Assembly: GCA_964019655.1 (NCBI GenBank)
Contig: CAXHTR010000004.1
Span: 62,001-126,000 of the forward strand
Direction: 5' to 3'
Length of the DNA stretch: 64,000 nucleotides
Origin: Perkinsela sp. pyNocScin1
Lineage: Eukaryota > Euglenozoa > Kinetoplastea > Prokinetoplastida > Perkinselidae
Shown here: in pieces, positions 31,035 to 41,460 of the stretch
How positions within the stretch are numbered: position 1 is the first letter of the stretch
Layout of the letters: each line of letters starts with the position of its first letter
The notes under the pieces: generated by a model
Seen by the model: only the letters and a program-made list of their open reading frames with translations
Database searches by the model: none
Told to the model about the DNA's origin: nothing
Translations under genes and position numbers: made by a program

Positions 31035-31529
31035 TCAGAAGAGGAAGACTTCACCTTGTTGATCCTCCATCGCGGGCTGCGTGCCCATCTGCGCAGTTTT
31101 CTTGCGCCATGTGCCAATCGTTCGAAACGTGTGGTTTCGTAAGCCGTGTGGTCTTCGCAGATTCTCGATTTGAGAACGGCGGGACTCTCGCGGATCTTCG
31201 CACTCAAAAAATTGCATCGTCACGGGCCAGAGCACAATTTGAGTACCCGGAGAATGTTTTGTTAAAACCTTTTCGCGGGTGATCTCCGGGAGGTCTTTCG
31301 TCAAATCCCGGACAGTTGCAGTTCGCTTCATTCCACTTATTTCCTCCAAAAGCTGTGGATCGGTGTTGCGCATTGGGCACGTTCGGGTTCTTGCGCGCTT
31401 TGCGACTCCACCTCTAGGGTGCTCATCCCGCTTCTTCTGTGCGATACCGGCACAGTATGGCGGTCCAGGGCAGCCGTTTCAGTTGTGCTCATTGAAGACA
31501 CATGACAAGCCTTCACCCAATTTTTGAGC
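31035..31529 (-). pseudogene. Z-alpha-like plus HTH-like gene, right copy
   Basis: Mirror copy of 15656-16150 with the same premature stop. The 112-residue 3' frame (31035-31373) is open. Confidence 0.45.
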
Positions 31530-31548
31530 AGTATATTCAGCATGAAAT

Positions 31549-31559
31549 CCCCCCCCCCC
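31549..31559 (-). repeat. Poly-C tract, 11 bases
   Basis: Counterpart of the G15 tract at 15622-15636; four units shorter. Confidence 0.95.
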
Positions 31560-32669
31560 TGTGGAGCTATGTAATTTCACCTTTTGACAACAAATCACGA
31601 ATATCGCGCTGATTCTCTTATGCAATGCTGCTAGACGTTTTTCGGCGAGATTTCGAGCACAAGCGTTTCGAACCCCCTTAAGCTGCTTATCTGCGATTGT
31701 CTACAAGCGATTCGCGTCCTTCGCGTTGAGTTTTGGCGGCTGAGAGGCTTCAGCACGGCTGCTATCTTGCCTTTCACGCGGCAGGATCCGACTCATTCAT
31801 TTCGAGTATAGGCGAGCAATCACAGATGTACGCCTACAAAGGCGACCCGGGCGCCTCAGGCCCGTTACACAAGCACCCTTTGCGGTGGCTCAGGCCAGTC
31901 ACTCTCTCGCCCTCCCACGCTCTTGAGATCACGAAAGAAAAATCAGTCTCAAAGAGCTTTACCCCGAAGGAGCATTTCTTTTGGGCCCCCAACAGGAATT
32001 TCAACGAGCGGCACGTTTTCCACAAGGATGGTCTCATGTGTGGTGTAGGTTCTGATTGGCCTCGCCCGTCCCAAAGCAACTGTTCCTAGATTCGCCTCAG
32101 ACCATTCGAGCATGCGCGACACTGTAGTAAGATCAGTTCAGCGCACATTCGGTCTTGAATGATTGAGTAAGACTAACATTTGCCACATGTCGTGGATGTG
32201 AGTTATATTGCAAGTATACTGTGGGGACTAGGGCTACAGATTCGGAAATGCTAGCGAAGGGATTCTTTGGAGGAACCCGTGGGGGCAACGGGACATCTTA
32301 GGACGGCACAGCTCTGTCAGGGAACTCGCTGATAGCATAAAATCTGACGACTCACTACCCTGCGCAAAGCGCTCGGCCATGAGCAAACTTTCGATGAGCG
32401 CTGGGTTGCACGAGTGGGCGCAGCGCAGATCATGGAGGCGCGAGCTGTGTGCTTGCTTATCGAAGACTGTTTCTGAAGGCATTTGAACGAAAGTCAAAGC
32501 GAAAGAATGCTTGTTTCAACAATAATGAGCCAATAGACCTCGAAATCCTAGGATATCGTTACCAGAGGTTTAGCTAAAATTGATTCGGGCGAAAAACTGG
32601 GCGACAAGCGTTTAGTAGATATACGCATTCTCCATGCATTCTCCATTCTCTGCGGCATCTTGGCGGCAT

Positions 32670-32723
32670 CTTCTCGGTGCCATCCCTCGCACAAATATAT
32701 CAATTTGTACTTAACTCAAAAAT
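32670..32723. other. 54-bp segment present only in right arm
   Basis: Starts CTTCTCGGTGCCATCCCTCG and ends ACTTAACTCAAAAAT. It is absent between 14511 and 14512 of the left arm. The dinucleotide AT is found at both edges, so the event could be a deletion in the left arm by microhomology or an insertion in the right. Confidence 0.9.
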
Positions 32724-32913
32724 GAAGATGTCGCCTCAAATATCTGCGAAAGCTACGTAATGCAACGATCTTACGAGGTCGACGGTTAACTTAATCTCTT
32801 TGTCCATTTGAGGGAGGACCTTCAAAAGATCAGCGACCGGAGCCCCCTCGAATAAAAAGCGCTTGAAGGGGGAAGGAAGCTTTGTCATATGTATTAGAAT
32901 AGTCTGCAATGTA

Positions 32914-33495
32914 CTAAAGCTCGATCACGTTCAGCTTTAGAATGTTCATAGATACTTTGATGGTTGTATATGCATCGAGTTTACCAATCATGAGCTCGGT
33001 GCACTTCGCATGGAACATGTGCCCGCACTTGAGTCGCCGCACGACTGCGCCTTTTCGGAGCGACTGCGAGCAAATGCTGCAGCCCTCTGCTTGTCGACCT
33101 TGACGAACATACGCCCAAGATGGGACGACGGATGAGATCAGCTGTCGGAGAAGCGGGTGAAGGTGCGGATGGAGGTCGGGCAGCTCTTTGGAGAAACAGA
33201 AGCTTCTTCATCAAAATTGCATATCTCAGTTTGAGATCTTCGACTAGACGTTCATTAGCACGGAGAATTTTGTCTATTGCTTCAATCTCCGCGCGTTTCG
33301 ATCGGATGGTTAGAATTCCAAATGCTGCCTGACGGACAGCTTCAGCAAGATCCTGCGTTGAAGTTTTTTCGTTGCATTACGAAGCTTTCGCTTGAGATCC
33401 TTAAGTTTGCGTCGCTCGAACCGTTTGTCGATAACAGTATTAACTAATCCTGATACTAAGCAGAGCAGAATGAGCTTCGGTATGGCTATGCTGAC
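32914..33495 (-). pseudogene. Membrane-anchored coiled-coil RING pseudogene, right copy
   Basis: Mirror copy of 13740-14321, with the same two frameshifts and the same missing last zinc ligands. That both arms share the breaks shows the gene was already broken before the duplication, which argues against random sequencing error at these sites. Confidence 0.5.
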
Positions 33496-33728
33496 AACAG
33501 CGATCCGAGCTCTGCGACAGGGGGTGGATTTTTGGCAAGGTTAGTAATTCGGGCTCGAAAAGAGCACACCGAGATGTTGCCTGTCAGCTTGAAAATACGT
33601 CAAAGGGAGACTTTCAATATTCATTCACGAATTGAGCGTAACCATCGAATCGTAGCCTGGCTGAATTCTAAACTGAGCGCGTCGGATGTCAATGCTACGC
33701 GTTTTCAGAACTTTTCCAGCTTCTTGCA

Positions 33729-34213
33729 TCATGCGATTCTGCTCAATCCATGCATCACAGCGGCGATTAAATGGCCATGCGGGAAAAGTTGCATAATTCT
33801 CAGTTGCTCTACGATCGTTTGATCACAGTCGCACTCGAAATCGAGTTTCGGAAGTGTCGCAAGCTTTTGGGGCAGATCATCTGGAAGGTCTTTGAGCTCT
33901 GCGAATCACGCAAGGCATCTGTTTCTGTGAGATTTCCACAAGATATCAGGTACGGCTCTTCGCACGGATAGTAGTGCAGATTTTTGAGGTAGCTGAGGTC
34001 ATCGAGGTAGTACAGGATGACTCGCTCAAACTGATACGCTGCGTTGCCGACAGCAGATTTGAGTTTCGCATCAGCCATCTGGCGCACCTGAAGGTTTGCG
34101 TCTCCCGTCACGATGCACAGGTTCTCGATGTGGAAGTGCTCTAATCGAGCCTTACACCTCGCGCTCTTTCGGCTTCTCGGCACTGAAATATAGCAAGATC
34201 CATAGACATGCAA
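33729..34213 (-). pseudogene. 'FHIEN' family gene with preserved 5' end
   Basis: The frame from 34213 (MHVYGSCYISVPRSRKSARC) runs into the shared HFHIENLCIVTGDANLQVRQ region and stays open to 33809 (134 residues). Coding continues to about 33729 in another frame (LPKLDFECDCDQTIVEQL). The N-terminal 30 residues lie outside the inverted repeat. The repeated pattern of short beta-like stretches suggests a degenerate repeat protein, but no domain is certain. Confidence 0.4.
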
Positions 34214-34279
34214 AGCGAAAACAAGGTGATAAGATTATATCCTCTAATAAGACCCCGTAGTCTATCAACAGACATAAAA

Positions 34280-34564
34280 CTACACCCCTTGAGAATTTCT
34301 ACACGCAAAGGTGGTTGGTGCAGCGATAAGAGGCGCGGGCGCGAGTGAAGTCCTCTCCGGGGTGATCGGTGTGGATGCTGTGGGCTCAGATATACAACAC
34401 CCTTCGCGGTTGCTCAGGCCAGGTGTGTCTTCAGCTTGTGCGTATGGTATATGATTGAGCTCTATGATAATTATGCAAAAGAATGTCAGATCAGCTTTGC
34501 TCAGATACGATGAAGCTTCTTTAGCGTGGTTTTCGAAATGGGACCAGTCAGCCGAATGCCCCAA
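34280..34564 (-). CDS. Hypothetical ORF with TGLS-type motif
   Basis: A 94-residue frame containing AEDTPGLSNREGCCISEP, which matches the GERVTGLSHRKGCL motif at 15270, then a Pro/Thr/Ala-rich tail. It lies in the short spacer between the inner inverted repeat and the tandem unit. Probably a fragment of the WEGE-motif family. Confidence 0.3.
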   Translation of the reverse strand: MGHSADWSHFENHAKEASSYLSKADLTFFCIIIIELNHIPYAQAEDTPGLSNREGCCISEPTASTPITPERTSLAPAPLIAAPTTFACRNSQGV

Positions 34565-34779
34565 AAATGAGAATCACCGCACTTTATGCTTCGAAGGATC
34601 TCGAATGCCATTCATTGCTGAATTATCTCGAAAATTCATGTAAAAAAAGAATATCAGTCCAACTTGGCGCACAAGGTCATCAAGATCATATATTTACTCC
34701 GCTGAAGCCCATTGGCATAATGCTTGACGACTATTGTGTTCTACCGTCGGTTACTTTTCACAGTTCATCCTACCATCAC

Positions 34780-35052
34780 TCATTGGTGCTCAAGTACATC
34801 GGATATCGACGCGACGAGCCCTTGAATACAATCAAATTCTGCATTCATCGACGCGATGCGCCCTGTTATACGCTCAATCTCTGTCTTCATGGCTTCAAGG
34901 GTCTTAATTATCGGCATATAATCTGTGGCTTTCCCTGGGCTGCGTTTCTTCGGTGCGCAGTTTGCGGTTCCGACTGGACGCGAGTGCGCTCGAGCGGTGA
35001 CATCTTTCCGTGGGAGCGATCGAATCGAAACTTTTTGTTGAGTTCGCACCAC
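34780..35052 (-). CDS. Small coiled-coil protein
   Basis: A 90-residue frame: a basic N-terminal half (MVRTQQKVSIRSLPRKDVTA) and a C-terminal heptad-patterned helix (KTLEAMKTEIERITGRIASM and IQGLVASISDVLEHQ), ideal for a coiled coil. The copy at 40920-41192 is open and differs at only a few residues (T/A, R/L, C/R). A plus-strand frame (34567-35082) overlaps completely but has less protein-like composition. Function unknown. Confidence 0.45.
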   Translation of the reverse strand: MVRTQQKVSIRSLPRKDVTARAHSRPVGTANCAPKKRSPGKATDYMPIIKTLEAMKTEIERITGRIASMNAEFDCIQGLVASISDVLEHQ

Positions 35053-35320
35053 TATGAAATGAGTAATAGATTGCTAATTTAGACAGATACAAGGCGCAAG
35101 GTTGAACATAGCGTTGCATATCCGTTCCAACAAAAAAAGAACCCATAGAAGGCTCATGGAGACCCAATGCATCGCCGCTGTTTCTGTGCCCGGTTGTAGC
35201 GCATTATTCTCTGCGCCCTTCAAGTGATGTTGGGGCGCACGACCGCAGGGCTCTTCGTGCAGTGGATCGGGACTGAATGGAAGCTCTGCCGTGGCGGAGG
35301 GTGTAAGTGGCCACCATGCA

Positions 35321-35640
35321 TTAGTAATAGGCGTTGCGCGGGTGGTTCTTCGGCGGTGGCGACTGGTGGCCTGCCAGTGTCTCGTGCAACGAGGGAGCGA
35401 CGATTTGTCGTTTGTCGAATAGGCCTGACGTCGCCCAGACCCTCGTGCGCCCTTCAAGGCGTGCCGTGCCCTGAGCATGCAGATCGGCGAGGGCGCCCTC
35501 GATGTCCTCAAGCCACGCATCCTCCTCGGCTTGGGCTTCACGCCCGGCCTCAAAAATCTCCGTCCTTCCCGCTGCATATGTTGCGCGGATCTAGTCGCGG
35601 ACTGCATTCATCTTTTCCGCGACACTTTTAAAACCGTTTT
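35321..35640 (-). pseudogene. Helical acidic gene with premature TAG
   Basis: Reading KSVAEKMNAVRD, then TAG at 35591-35593, then IRATYAAGRTEIFEAGREAQ and EEDAWLEDIEGALADLHAQG down to TAA at 35321-35323. The segment after the stop has no Met, so the gene appears interrupted. It is repeated with the same stop at 41461-41780. Two longer overlapping frames (35074-35607 minus, 35224-35631 plus) look like shadows because they are rich in Arg, Pro and Ser. Confidence 0.35.
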
Positions 35641-36181
35641 CAGAAGACTTTGAACGGAAAGATCATAGCAACGATTTTCATCAAGTTCGCCGCACTGCAA
35701 GACTGAGTTAAGTCTGACAGAGCTCTCGCGCGTCGCTGATGAAGCACAGCAGTCTGAGGCGCTCAGCTTTGCCTTTGCGCTACATGCGACCCATGCGGTT
35801 AAAACCAAACAGTGCTTCACCCTCCCTGACTGCAATGAGAAACCCACAGATCTGAGCATTGTGCTTATTTTGAAGCCACGCGATCCATGTACAACAAAAT
35901 TCGATGCCGAGGCACTTGCCTTGGTCGTCTTCGAGTGTTTCTTTTGACTCGGCTATGAGAGCTCTAAGAGAGAGAAGAGCAGCGACTCCTGGGGTGCGTC
36001 GTTGTCTGCCGCTCCGCGTTTGTTCGAGGGCTCTTCAAGCCCTACGGGAGGCATGACCGGGCCCTCGAGGTCTAGGTGGGCAGCCGGATCAGTAGCTTCC
36101 ATGCGCTCCAGACGCTCTGGGGGTGTATGCGGTGCCTCCTCGATCTCTGCAGCATTCCGCTCTGGATGCTGGGCAACTTCA

Positions 36182-36529
36182 TTAGGATCTTTCTCCTCCT
36201 CGCCTTGCACGAGGATTCATCTTCGTTTGCTGCTTGGATCGAGAGGTATGGTATCCAGAGAGAGCGCTGGCTTCATAAGGATCTTTCTCCTCTTCGTCCT
36301 GTCCAGTGATTTGCAAGAAAGACTTTCGGAGTTCGCTTGCGCTTGGGGTGCGAAGATTGGGACAGTTTTTTTCAAAGTAGCTAGGAACTTCTGCGAGAGT
36401 CAGTCCCTCCGCTAATGCGCGATGTACGGCTTTACAGACAGTAGTGCCGTGAAATGTCCACGAAAAGACGTGCATTGCTTTCGCTGGGCGCGAACTTTCT
36501 TCTTCGTCTTGGCGTCTTTTCTCGGTCAT
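36182..36529 (-). CDS. HTH-like domain protein (WTFH type)
   Basis: Start MTEKRRQDEEESSRPAKAMH at 36529. Residues 22-75 are the recurrent HTH-like domain: FSWTFHGTTVCKAVHRALAE, GLTLAEVPSYFEKNCPNL, PSASELRKSFLQITGQ. After DEEEKDPYEASALSGY the frame leaves the family pattern and stops; a second EEEKDPNEV segment in another frame (35953-36210) carries the acidic tail known from 10697-11125. So an internal partial duplication of the DEEEKDP segment has shifted the frame and the natural tail is lost. The ATG overlaps the stop of the upstream gene by 4 bases. Copy at 42322-42669. Confidence 0.5.
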   Translation of the reverse strand: MTEKRRQDEEESSRPAKAMHVFSWTFHGTTVCKAVHRALAEGLTLAEVPSYFEKNCPNLRTPSASELRKSFLQITGQDEEEKDPYEASALSGYHTSRSKQQTKMNPRARRGGERS

Positions 36530-36840
36530 TGCGATAATAAAAAAAGATGTGTGATGCGGAGAAGGAGAGCAGGGGAGCACGAAAGTGGAGCAGCATGGCT
36601 TGGCTTGAACAGATCTCGAAACGCTCTGACATTCTGCGCGATCTCGCCAAGCGCATTGTAAAAGCCGCGTTCCTGTACGTGGAGCAACTGGGGGATGTCG
36701 GAAGCCTTGGCGTCCCAGAGCTCTAGGTAAGTCGTCGATTCGTGTGCGGCGGATGCGATCTCCTCTTCAGCTTTGCGCTCTTTCGACTTATTAGCTTTGG
36801 CCGTTCGGGCGAGCTTTTCGGCCAAATCGGGAGCCTTCAT
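36526..36840 (-). CDS. Helical GFxNALG-family protein (unit A)
   Basis: Same N-terminal 95 residues as the gene at 10042 (MKAPDLAEKLARTAKANKSK ... GFYNALGEIAQNV), with a few substitutions, but a short different C-terminus (ITHLFLLSQ). Its stop TGA overlaps the ATG of the HTH-like gene (ATGA, 36526-36529). Confidence 0.45.
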   Translation of the reverse strand: MKAPDLAEKLARTAKANKSKERKAEEEIASAAHESTTYLELWDAKASDIPQLLHVQERGFYNALGEIAQNVRAFRDLFKPSHAAPLSCSPALLLRITHLFLLSQ

Positions 36841-37069
36841 TCTGGTTGCGTAAAGGAAATAAAAAATATAGGATAAAGAGCAGAGTGACAACCGCACCAA
36901 AAACTAACTATGTAGTGGTCCTACTACACGGGCGAAGACGATATTCACCTTGTTTTAGCAATGCTCGCACGCCTACTATCCCCGGAGTGCACTTGCTGCT
37001 TGAGTAGAAAGGAGGGTAGAATCTTCGGGGAACAACCAAGGTCTTTGCAATGAAGCAAGATCGAGGTCA

Positions 37070-37309
37070 TTGCATAGGGTGCAAGAGCGCAAGGTCGGTA
37101 ATTCGGTGGTCGTGAAATACAACGGAGAATGGTTATCACTGGGTATACTTTGGAGGGCTCTGTACAAATGGCAGACACGGGACGGAACGTATGAGTTTGT
37201 GAATTTTGGGCCGAGGTTTCATTTGATTTCTGAAAGCTACTGCAAGAGCCATCAATGTTTGCGTGCAAGCGAATCCTGGGGACAAGCGCAAATTAACTTC
37301 TGCCAGTGA
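37070..37309 (+). CDS. Small basic protein, unit A copy
   Basis: Copy of the 79-residue frame at 9573-9812, with I/M and A/V substitutions. Still open. Confidence 0.33.
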   Translation: MHRVQERKVGNSVVVKYNGEWLSLGILWRALYKWQTRDGTYEFVNFGPRFHLISESYCKSHQCLRASESWGQAQINFCQ

Positions 37310-37465
37310 TAATAGCGCATATGACGTTACGATCTTCAAGATTAGTCATAAACTCTTGAGATTTTAACCGAGTTTGCCTCTTGCTCGCACGTTACTACGC
37401 ATGTAAAAAATTCAGCGCATGACTATTTGAGGAACGAAGCTGGGTAAAATTCTGGGTAACAGGGG

Positions 37466-38395
37466 TTAGTAAAGCCTTGGAAAAAGAAGAAAGAGTCCCT
37501 GTCGAGCGACTTTAGCCGTAGGCTGTTGCTGCTCGATTCGGAGAGTCTGTCCCTCATGTGCATGGGGCTCGTCGATTGGCACTCCAAGCAGTGAGCCATT
37601 CTGAACTGCAGCAGGTTCTTCGCGCGGTTCTGCAAGGGGCCTTTGAAAATCGAGTTGGGTTGGGTCATCGAAGGGAATTGCGGGGTGCTGCCCAGTCTCA
37701 GCTACAATTGGGTTGTCTGGAAGCCGCACAGCTGAGATTTCGTCCTCATGTTCCGGAGGTTGTTCGCTGAGGTTGGCCTCAAGTGTTGTTGATTCTTTTC
37801 GAGGTTCGCTGAGGGGTGACCGCATTTCAGCTACAGTTGGCTCTTTATATGGCTTTGCAAGGGCTGCCTCAGCTACAGCAGGTTCTTCGCGTGTTACTGC
37901 TCGGGACGGCTCGATGGGGGAAACAATAGCTTTCTCAGAGATTTGATTTGATTTTTTGCCCTTTTTCCCGGGCTCCTTTGGTGGGATTTGTTCACTGTGG
38001 GTCCTGCGAGTCAGAGAAGACTCTCTAAGCTTTCGCTTCACTCTCAAATGGGACCTGAGTGTTCCCACAGTAAGTGGACGTTTGTCATCAAACATCTCCG
38101 CCACTGCATCAACAATATTGGGGAGGCAAAGACCCGATTCCAAGAAATGATGAACAACTGTGCCGAACTCTCGATCAGAGCATATCCATGGGCCTTCGCT
38201 TAAGCACCGAAACAGATCATTGCCTAAATCTCTTTGATCGTGCGGGAGCTGCAAGATCGCTGCGATGTCGAGTGCAGAAATTTGTCTGCGACTCACGCGC
38301 GCAGAGTCATGCAGCTCAGAGGTCATACATGCGCAATGATCGCAATGGCGCGCGATGCCATTTTTCGCGGAGCTCGAGGATGTTCCTGCTGTCAC
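37466..38395 (-). CDS. HTH-like protein with EPxVAE repeats, unit A copy
   Basis: Copy of the 309-residue gene at 8487-9416. Differences cluster in codons about 180-210 (KPYKEPTVAEMRSPLSEPRK here), plus EEP in place of EDS near residue 255. The HTH-like domain and lysine-rich stretch are unchanged. Confidence 0.55.
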   Translation of the reverse strand: MTAGTSSSSAKNGIARHCDHCACMTSELHDSARVSRRQISALDIAAILQLPHDQRDLGNDLFRCLSEGPWICSDREFGTVVHHFLESGLCLPNIVDAVAEMFDDKRPLTVGTLRSHLRVKRKLRESSLTRRTHSEQIPPKEPGKKGKKSNQISEKAIVSPIEPSRAVTREEPAVAEAALAKPYKEPTVAEMRSPLSEPRKESTTLEANLSEQPPEHEDEISAVRLPDNPIVAETGQHPAIPFDDPTQLDFQRPLAEPREEPAAVQNGSLLGVPIDEPHAHEGQTLRIEQQQPTAKVARQGLFLLFPRLY

Positions 38396-38643
38396 ATGGC
38401 AAAGGTTTCAGACCAATCGCTCATTCACCCACCTACACAGCGCGCCTATCCATGCAGAACGCTGCGGGAAGGGCGCTTGACCCCCGGCGTGTAAAAGCCA
38501 AAAATAGTGAACCGAGAAAGAAAAGGAAGCAGAATTTTTGAATTTCATACACCGTATAGTGCTGCCTCAATAATCTGGGGGAAAGAGCGACATGAAAAAG
38601 AACATGAAAACTGCAAAACTTAGGCACAGGTGAATGCTTGCTC

Positions 38644-39006
38644 CTATACTCCGAACAGTGGATATCCGAAAGAATTCGGGGTGTGTATTTCATCAGCCGA
38701 CACAGCACCTCCAATACTGTTCGAAAATGTATTGGAATAAGACCCTTCGGCGCCAAAGACTTCAAAGCGATAAAAAGGGTTCGGCACATCGTGTACCTCT
38801 ATGTCTTCAGCAGGCTGTGGCGGAAACCAACGAAACAAGCTTATAATTGCATCCCATTGGCGACTGACCGCGCTGACTTTTTCAATCTCTTCGTTGTTAA
38901 TATCGAATAAATCTCCTAATTTGCGAACATAGTACTTTGCCAGCTCTTGTGCTGGAGACATGACTCCTGCAGCACATAGCTTCAGCCTCACGTTGTTTGT
39001 CAGCAT
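38644..39006 (-). CDS. Hypothetical 120-residue protein, unit A copy
   Basis: Protein identical to that of 7876-8238. Confidence 0.43.
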   Translation of the reverse strand: MLTNNVRLKLCAAGVMSPAQELAKYYVRKLGDLFDINNEEIEKVSAVSRQWDAIISLFRWFPPQPAEDIEVHDVPNPFYRFEVFGAEGSYSNTFSNSIGGAVSADEIHTPNSFGYPLFGV

Positions 39007-39517
39007 TGAGACCCTCGTTCACGACTACGGCAGGATAAGTTTCCTCCGCTACTGGCGGCTCATGGGGAATTCCGGGGGCGACTGCGGGCTCTTCTCGAGC
39101 ACACTCATACAAGGGACCCCTCCCGAAAGTACAGCAGCAGCAGTATGGATGCAGCCCGAATAATACAACAGCGCGAGGGGGCGTCGCCATTCCTGGTTTT
39201 TCTTATGGGCTCGATTCGATGCTCGTGCATGCAATCATGCAGATTTTAACCATCCAGCGCAAGCATGATATCATTGATGAAAACACTCTGCACCTGGGAA
39301 AATTGGCGTAGAGATCTGAATAGATATAAAAGCTCCAGCGATCGAGCCTATGATTCGGAACTCCCTTGCATGTTCTCTTTGATCTCTTATCTATTCATCG
39401 AGTGTTTCCATCTGCTCCGTCGAAAAAGGAAAGAATAGTGGGCTGCCACGAAGCTAAGAAGCAGACGGTTTCAGCTCAGCATCGTCGGGCGTCAGGAGGG
39501 CCCCAGGGGAAACGAGC

Positions 39518-39835
39518 TCAGCATGCAGGGACGCAGCCGCTACGCTTGGCTGCGAAGAAAGCTCGAAACGCTTTGAGACTCTGCGAGATCTGGCCAAGCG
39601 CATTGGAAAAGCCGCATGCCTCCCCGTGAAGGATCTGGAGGGTAGCGTAAGCCTTTTCTTCCCTGAAACTTTCGGAAATCCCTTGATACACGTTTGGCAA
39701 ACATTATCTGCTCTTCCGCGTCGTGCTCTTTCGGAAGCCGCCTCGTCCACATCTTGAGGCTGCCTCCTCATGCGGAATTCTCGTGACTTCTTCCTCAACC
39801 GCGTGCTGCGTTTCCTCGAACATGTCTTGCTGCAT
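39518..39835 (-). pseudogene. GFxNALG-family pseudogene, unit A copy
   Basis: Copy of 7041-7358 with the same internal TAA. Confidence 0.42.
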
Positions 39836-40304
39836 GGCGAGCTTATCTGCGGCGCCTATGCGCCCTTCGATACTTCAAGGTTGGTAGCGTTTGTGAACCT
39901 GGGACAGCGGGGCGGACATCCACTCTGTGAAGGTTCGAGCGGCACCGCGAGCTTTGCAGCTGCTCCGTAGTGCTCGATGTGGGACCCAAGCGAGTCTATC
40001 CCCTATGGCAGGGATGAAGCCAGTCACTCTGCCACCCTCCCATGCCGAATGCCGCAGTAGGGCCGTCAAGGGCATCGCTTGTAGCAGAATGAGCATAATA
40101 TGCTGCTGCTGCGCTTTTGCGATACGCAGCAGCTTTCCCAGTGTACAGGCCCGGTAGCATCTCCAACCCCTACTTTTTTTGGCTCTGTGGCCCTACATCA
40201 TATCATTATTATTTTTTTGCGTGGGAGCACTATCGATGCAAGGCTGTGCGCTCATCTAAAATAAACTATGTTGTGTCTGTCTGTGTACATGTGTCTTTGC
40301 CTGG

Positions 40305-40440
40305 TTAATAATGTGCTTTGAAGTATTTCTTGACCCTCCAGATTGTATACATTGAAGATGGTGAGCTTCGGGTGGTCTTTTTGTAGTGCTTGCAGAATTG
40401 CAGTTGGCTGCTGCCCGTCCCGAAGGCGGCGACAAATTTC
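40305..40440 (-). pseudogene. HTH-like domain fragment, distinct member
   Basis: The minus strand reads EICRRLRDGQQPTAILQALQ then KDHPKLTIFNVYNLEGQEIL. Spacing matches the HTH-like domain of the other proteins (helix, G, helix, P-x-L-T, helix), but the sequence is the most divergent here. It is joined at 40440/40441 to the RING-gene fragment within the homologous domain, in a different frame. Confidence 0.45.
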
Positions 40441-40674
40441 GTCAGCCCCTCCACTAATGCGGAGTGAACTGCTTTACGAACTGGATTCTCGTGGAATATC
40501 CACGAAAAGCCGAGGTTTTTTGGAGGCTCTCCGCTAGTAAAGGGATTCTTTGGGAGCTCTTGCGGGGCGAGTGTTGATGCCCATTGGTTCTGCCGAGGTT
40601 CATTGTCCATTTGCCGAAACGCCGATTGCTGATTGGGTTCAGAGGGGACGCTGGATGCGCTAAACGGATTTTGC
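40441..40674 (-). pseudogene. Fragment of NPF/HTH/RING gene
   Basis: Matches 60216-60449 at constant offset. It carries two NPF motifs (NPFSASS, NPFTSGE) and the first helix of the HTH-like domain (VRKAVHSALVEGLT), with substitutions including GFSWIFHEN for GSSWIFHEK. It is therefore older than the copy at 12397-13097. Confidence 0.8.
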
Positions 40675-40919
40675 GAAACGGGACCAGTCAGCCGAATGCC
40701 CCAAAAATGAGAATTACCGCCCTTTATGCTTCGAAGGATCTCGAATGCCATTCATTGCTGAATTATCTCGAAAATTCATGTAAAAAAAGAATATCACTCC
40801 AACTTGGCGCACAAGGTCATCAAGATCATATATTTATTCCGCTGAAGCCCATTGGCATAATGCTTGACGACTATTGTGTTCTACTATCGGTTACTATTCA
40901 CAGTTCATCCTACCATCAC

Positions 40920-41192
40920 TCATTGGTGCTCAAGTACATCGGATATCGACGCGACGAGCCCTTGAATACGATCAAATTCTGCATTCATCGACGCGATGAG
41001 CCCTGTTATACGCTCAATTTCTGCCTTCATGGCTTCAAGGGTCTTAATTATCGGCATATAATCTGTGGCTTTCCCTGGGCTGCGTTTCTTCGGTGCGCAG
41101 TTTGCGGTTCCGACTGGACGCGAGTGCGCTCGAGCGGTGACATCTTTCCGTGGGAGCGATCGAATCGAAACTTTTTGTTGAGTTCGCACCAC
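40920..41192 (-). CDS. Small coiled-coil protein, unit B copy
   Basis: Copy of 34780-35052 with three amino-acid changes, all in or next to the coiled coil (KAEIERITGLIASMNAEFDR). Confidence 0.43.
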   Translation of the reverse strand: MVRTQQKVSIRSLPRKDVTARAHSRPVGTANCAPKKRSPGKATDYMPIIKTLEAMKAEIERITGLIASMNAEFDRIQGLVASISDVLEHQ

Positions 41193-41460
41193 TATGAAAT
41201 GAGTAATAGATTGCTAATTTAGACAGATACAAGGCGCAAGGTTGAACATAGCGTTGCATATCCGTTCCAACAAAAAAAGAACCCATAGAAGGCTCATGGA
41301 GACCCAATGCATCGCCGCTGTTTCTGTGCCCGGTTGTAGCGCATTATTCTCTGCGCCCTTCAAGTGATGTTGGGGCGCACGACCGCAGGGCTCTTCGTGC
41401 AGTGGATCGGGACTGAATGGAAGCTCTGCCGTGGCGGAGGGTGTAAGTGGCCACCATGCA

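Larger units (their letters stand above)
30830..34141 (-). repeat. Inner inverted repeat, right arm
   Basis: Reverse complement of 13094-16355. It differs by a shorter poly-C tract, a 54-bp insertion at 32670-32723 and rare substitutions. Its outer end keeps the upstream part of the FHIEN family gene, which the left arm has lost, so for that gene the right arm is closer to the ancestral arrangement. Confidence 0.95.
34534..40122 (-). repeat. Tandem segmental duplication, unit A (5.6 kb)
   Basis: Directly repeated at 40674-46264 with a constant shift of 6140 (6142 near the right end). Its right two thirds are also the reverse complement of 4880-10326 type sequence in the left arm. Units A and B are separated by 551 bp containing two gene fragments. 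At the right end A and B diverge after GCGCTTTTGCGA. Confidence 0.95.

Noticed and set aside
34567-35082. 171-residue plus-strand frame in unit A (212 residues in unit B)
   Set aside because: In unit B it extends into the RING fragment, and the overlapping minus-strand coiled-coil frame is more plausible.
35074-35631. Long overlapping frames on both strands (177 and 135 residues), repeated at 41214-41771
   Set aside because: Composition is Arg/Pro/Ser-rich with no pattern; a third frame on the minus strand (35321-35640) has a more protein-like helical sequence, so these two are taken as shadows.
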